Shown here piece after piece: positions 5,368-5,373 of a DNA stretch of 5,373 nucleotides (positions within the stretch are counted from its first letter, which is position 1; the number at the start of each line of letters is the position of its first letter). The DNA is from Gammaproteobacteria bacterium (GTDB lineage: Bacteria; Pseudomonadota; Gammaproteobacteria; SZUA-21), in assembly GCA_003233075.1 (NCBI GenBank), contig QIKQ01000040.1, forward strand, positions 1 through 5,373, given 5' to 3'. The notes beneath the pieces are model-generated. The model saw only the letters and a program-made list of their open reading frames with translations, was not told the origin of the DNA and ran no database searches. Position numbers and translations under genes: made by a program.

Positions 5368-5373
5368 TAACTT

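Noticed and set aside
1..5373. CRISPR array, transposon, tRNA/rRNA or phage genes
   Set aside because: No regular spaced repeats, terminal inverted repeats with a transposase, structural RNA signatures or phage reading frames were seen; all coding space is taken by flagellar genes.

Overview
This window is a flagellar filament assembly locus, read entirely on the + strand. In order it encodes flagellin (fliC), the filament cap (fliD), a FlaG-family filament-length protein, the flagellin export chaperone (fliS) and a FliT-like cap chaperone. The DNA is AT-rich. A FliA (sigma-28) promoter in front of flagellin, a sigma-54 -24/-12 promoter in front of fliD, and a Gram-negative-type flagellin with conserved D0/D1 ends point to a polarly flagellated gammaproteobacterium of the Pseudomonas/Vibrio/Shewanella/methylotroph kind. 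The genus cannot be fixed from this window.

Layout. Positions 1-273 are the fliC upstream region: a 27-bp imperfect palindrome at the left edge, AT-rich DNA, a sigma-28 promoter at 144-170, and a leader that begins almost immediately with a large stem-loop (181-222). The fliC gene (274-1812) ends in a strong intrinsic terminator (1837-1863), so it is a single-gene unit. The 438-bp gap 1813-2250 has no gene. It holds that terminator, two diverged copies of a 40-bp direct repeat that each carry an inverted repeat, a sigma-54 promoter (about 2044-2060) and a second, sigma-28-type promoter (2154-2180). Then come fliD (2251-4002), flaG (4002-4421, stop and start overlapping by one base), fliS (4472-4936) and fliT (best start 4978, end 5289), tightly spaced and very probably one operon. 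The last 84 bases contain only AT-rich inverted repeats.

How the genes work together. FliS keeps unfolded flagellin soluble and delivers it to the flagellar export gate. FliT should do the same for FliD. FliD forms the cap under which FliC subunits fold and join the filament, and FlaG influences filament length. Putting fliD and the chaperones under sigma-54 with an extra sigma-28 start, and flagellin under sigma-28 only, would have cap and chaperones made before the bulk of flagellin.

No new defence or mobile system is visible. The points most worth a second look are the fliC 5' stem-loop with its loop complementary to the ribosome-binding site, the duplicated palindromes upstream of the fliD sigma-54 promoter, the tandem promoters of fliD, a domain nested inside FliD next to an EF-hand-like acidic loop, and an eight-G run in the flagellin coding sequence.
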